Shown: positions 14,126 through 16,710 of the stretch, in pieces
Numbering within the stretch: the first letter of the stretch is position 1
Layout of the letters: each line of letters opens with the position of its first letter
From: Chloroflexota bacterium
GTDB lineage: Bacteria; Chloroflexota; Anaerolineae; J102
Reading direction: 5' to 3'
Assembly: GCA_003353825.1 (NCBI GenBank)
Contig: PIVW01000073.1
Coordinates: 1-16,710 of the forward strand
Length of the DNA: 16,710 nucleotides
Notes under the pieces: model-generated
Databases searched by the model: none
The model's input: the letters and a program-made list of their open reading frames with translations, nothing else
Told to the model about the DNA's origin: nothing
Program-made: the position numbers and the translations under genes

Positions 14126-16141
14126 TCAGGGGCCGAAATACATATTCCAGCTATCTACCATGAGATTGATGATCAAAGTATTTCCATCGAACAGGTAAGT
14201 GGCGGCAGCATCGAGATAGGCAATGTACTGGTCTGAGAGAGAGTCAGGGGGGCACATCGCCATGGTCATGCCTTGGATCTCAATCCATAATCCACTGCCA
14301 TCTACGGCATACTGCCCAAAACCATTGTTGCAATCAGCGACGATATTCACCATTCCGTCTGCCTGAAACAGCAGTTGGTATTGGCTCGGCTGATCGATCG
14401 AGATATCAGCGCCGGTTGGGTCCGTAAATCGTTTCCATGTCCAAACTTTGTCCAACAGTCCGGAATCGGCAGCAGCCTGGGCGTCGAAAGGTATCGGTGG
14501 GCGTTTTAATTCTGCGGTGGGCAGGGCATTGTAGGTTGCAGCACGAATATCTTCAGCATTGTAGAGTGTCAGTTGTTCGCCCTCGATCTCGTAGCGAACG
14601 ACTGTCTCGAGGACTGAGGTGTATCCAGCTTCCGTTTCCATAACACCCTCCGGCTCCTGGCACATTTTGCGAGTGGTAGCCACAGGCCCTATGCTCATGC
14701 CTTTCTCATCCACCGTGTAGGAAGACGTGTAGTTATTGCATCCTGAGAGACCGCTAAGGCTACCATCAGCAGCGAAGAAAGCACTGATCAGGGGGGTCGT
14801 CTGGTTCGAGACGGTGCCATTGCCAGTGTAGTACGACAGTAACTGCCAGGTCGTGTCCACCAGAGGTGTGGGTTGGTCAACCGCAAAAGTAAGGACGACA
14901 TCGCCGGCCTCATTGGCCATCAAGAGCTGACTGCCAAGGATCTCGTAGGTAGTGACGTCGGTCAAATTGGTTTGATAGGCGCCTGCCTGGTCCATAATGG
15001 CTGGAGGACACGCCATCATGGTTGATCCCCCTGCCGTAAGGGTCAGTCGATCGCCTTCGATCTGGTAGGTCCCGAAGTAGCTGCTGCAGCCATCATTGCC
15101 ACCCATCTGGCCTTCGAGCAACTCCAGGCTGATACGCGTCTCGGGAAGTACAGCGGGGGTCTCGCCTCTGGCATCGACGTAGGTTTGTAGAATCCACAGC
15201 GTGCCTTCCAGCGTGGCCGATGATGGCTCGCCGTGGTCGACGGCGCTATTGTCCACCATCTCTACCAGCGTATATTTGAGTGACGAGGCATCGGCAGGTG
15301 GATTCTCGACTTCTTCTACCTGCACGAGTAACTCATACTCAAATCCTGGTTCGTGTTCAAACCCTTCAATATTGTCGTAGAATAGAGTGTATTCATCATC
15401 CCGGTTACCCTTGACGAGTATGCACTCTTGCGGGGCCTCACCGATACATTCGACTTTCTCCGGACCTACGAAGAGGGTGATGATCTCGGACCCGACATCA
15501 GGCGTAGCGACCTCAGTCTCGCCAGTACCTGTTTCAACCGTGCCTACCACCTTACTGGAAGTTTGCACTACCTGATCGCCCTTTAATTCATAAGTTTGTA
15601 CAACCTGTTGGGTCGGGCAACACATGGGATCATCGGCACTCTGCTTGACCATGTCGATAACGATCTGGTCGCCGACGATATCGATACTGTTGATCTTGAC
15701 TCGGTCCCCGAGAAGCGTTGACGCTACATTGGTGGGATGGCCATTGGGATTGGTAACAACAGCCAGATCGTAAAATGTGCCGCTCCCCCCCGGATCGGTG
15801 ACCAAAACCACAGCCACCGCCGGTTCACCGTCGAGAGTGCCGATGGCAATATGTTCGGTTAATGATACAACTGTTTTTGTGGCCGACCCCGGAGCAGCTT
15901 GCTCGCTGTATTGACCATCAATCAGGGTGGCTGTGCCCGATTGTGTCCATTCCGATTGGTAGGTCATATTGGCCAAAACGTCTGCCGTCAGTTCCACAGG
16001 CGGAATTTCTGGTTGCTCGCTTGAATCTGCATCTGAAGGTTGTGGGGCTGCAACAGGTGAAACACCGGCACAAGCTGCGAAAATAATGGCTGCCACCAGA
16101 AGTGTAGCCATAGTGAGGGGATTTCGAACTAAGTGTGTCAT
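14126..16141 (-). CDS. Predicted lipoprotein with DUF4377-like and three META domains
   Basis: 671 residues. It starts with a short hydrophobic signal and a Cys at 24 (IIFAACAG); the -3 Phe is not ideal, but a lipoprotein signal is the best reading. An unrecognised N-terminal domain (about 50-205) contains the pair C174-C175. A DUF4377-like domain follows (about 218-298; CIGEAPQECILVK, NIEGFEHEPGFEYELLV, ENPPADASS). Then come three META/HslJ-like domains (about 309-420, 427-540 and 562-668), with core motifs GGNDGCSSYFGTY, LSGCNNYTSSY and VADCNNGFGQY. Each META unit has a second Cys about 26 residues on (C378, C494, C630), matching the family pair. Function is unknown; META proteins such as HslJ are linked to stress resistance, and DUF4377 often accompanies META. 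GGAGGAT lies 8 bases before the ATG. Converges on the other META gene. Confidence 0.88.
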   Translation of the reverse strand: MTHLVRNPLTMATLLVAAIIFAACAGVSPVAAPQPSDADSSEQPEIPPVELTADVLANMTYQSEWTQSGTATLIDGQYSEQAAPGSATKTVVSLTEHIAIGTLDGEPAVAVVLVTDPGGSGTFYDLAVVTNPNGHPTNVASTLLGDRVKINSIDIVGDQIVIDMVKQSADDPMCCPTQQVVQTYELKGDQVVQTSSKVVGTVETGTGETEVATPDVGSEIITLFVGPEKVECIGEAPQECILVKGNRDDEYTLFYDNIEGFEHEPGFEYELLVQVEEVENPPADASSLKYTLVEMVDNSAVDHGEPSSATLEGTLWILQTYVDARGETPAVLPETRISLELLEGQMGGNDGCSSYFGTYQIEGDRLTLTAGGSTMMACPPAIMDQAGAYQTNLTDVTTYEILGSQLLMANEAGDVVLTFAVDQPTPLVDTTWQLLSYYTGNGTVSNQTTPLISAFFAADGSLSGLSGCNNYTSSYTVDEKGMSIGPVATTRKMCQEPEGVMETEAGYTSVLETVVRYEIEGEQLTLYNAEDIRAATYNALPTAELKRPPIPFDAQAAADSGLLDKVWTWKRFTDPTGADISIDQPSQYQLLFQADGMVNIVADCNNGFGQYAVDGSGLWIEIQGMTMAMCPPDSLSDQYIAYLDAAATYLFDGNTLIINLMVDSWNMYFGP

Positions 16142-16683
16142 GAAGCGTTATCCTCCGCTAGTTTATTATTTAGTCTTCTTTCGATAGATATGGCGTTGTC
16201 TTTTCAACATTCTTGAGCAATAATCTCACAGGTAAATGAAGCTTGTGAAATCTGGGCACTATGGCGGAGATGCTGAACGAACATGCCATGATTTGGACCG
16301 TATCAAAGACGGTTAACGCCTTCACATAGTTCCTGTTTTTCATTTCACTACCGTACACTCTTCTATGGTGTCACCCCTTCGAGTTCCTCAGGGAAGGCTC
16401 TGAACGGGTCAAGCACACAACTCACATGATCACGAAACGCCAGTGAAGGGTCTCGCGGCACGTGAATCGCCAGACTCTTCGCTAAAGTTGGCATCATGAC
16501 AATGTTTCAGCACCAAAGCCCCTGTCTTTTGATGTGTGCCGGCTTCGAAAACCCGCCCAGCCCGTATCTTCTCAATATTCCGGGGCACTCGCCGAATGAA
16601 TTCGGGCTCTGGGGGCGGGGTTCTACGAACCTACGCCGAACGTCCACCTTGTATGATGGGAGAATAGTCAATTTGGTAGGATA
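16142..16683. other. Long gene-poor upstream region
   Basis: Apart from the ribosome site of the lipoprotein gene (ATCCTCC on this strand, 16150-16156), I see nothing firm. Short open frames here (16170-16358 minus, 16496-16684 plus) lack ribosome sites and protein-like composition. A TATGAT (16652-16657) could be a -10 element for a gene starting at the window edge, but no -35 is evident. Confidence 0.6.
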
Positions 16684-16710
16684 ATGACAGAGATAAACGA
16701 CACGGCAGAC
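16684..16710 (+). CDS. Possible 5' end of a further gene
   Basis: An ATG at 16684 opens a frame that runs off the window as MTEINDTAD. It has only a weak TAGGA just upstream. Too short to identify. Confidence 0.3.

Noticed and set aside
16496..16684. 62-residue plus-strand open frame near the window end
   Set aside because: No ribosome site, Pro/Asn/Gly-rich random composition, and it ends on the possible next start codon.

Overview
The window looks like ordinary chromosomal DNA from a Chloroflexota bacterium, most likely Anaerolineae or Caldilineae. This is inferred from gene content: long surface proteins with SH3b, PA14, PKD and META domains joined by Pro/Thr-rich linkers, an EF-G-like second GTPase, and a VKOR plus DsbA-type disulfide pair. 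There is no phylogenetic marker that settles it. I see no rRNA, CRISPR array, intact insertion sequence, prophage or classic defence system.

Left part (1-3470). A two-gene minus-strand operon encodes a membrane-anchored DsbA-like oxidoreductase and its likely VKOR partner, closed by a hairpin terminator. It is followed by the C-terminal third of a WecE/RffA-type sugar aminotransferase, cut off at its N-terminal side. Beyond the cut lie a short dispersed-repeat-like sequence and a further possible gene end, so 1463-2400 is a decayed, rearranged stretch. A rhomboid protease on the minus strand ends in its own terminator and is divergent from the next operon.

Middle part (3470-8930). A tight plus-strand operon holds an N-formylglutamate amidohydrolase-family protein, an alpha/beta hydrolase, and a cyclic-nucleotide-binding plus SpoIIE/PP2C phosphatase whose reading frame is broken by one base near 5392. 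Next is an EF-G-like translation GTPase. It has a near-consensus sigma-70 promoter and a hairpin with a U-tract right at the predicted transcript start.

Right part (8930-16710). A tRNA-Cys has a near-consensus promoter and a terminator. Three small envelope-type genes follow: twin PRC-barrel-like, DUF1269, and DUF308/HdeD-like. The last has a leader with competing inverted repeats. An 878-residue single-pass surface protein (SH3b, 2 PA14, 3 PKD, META) then converges, across a strong terminator, on a 671-residue predicted lipoprotein (DUF4377-like, 3 META). The two share the rare META fold, so the pair may be functionally related. The last 540 bases are mostly empty, with a possible gene start at the very edge.

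The most notable signals are the META pair, the fusA2-like leader, the DUF308 leader, the frameshifted phosphatase and the aminotransferase relic. None is clear evidence of a wholly new system.
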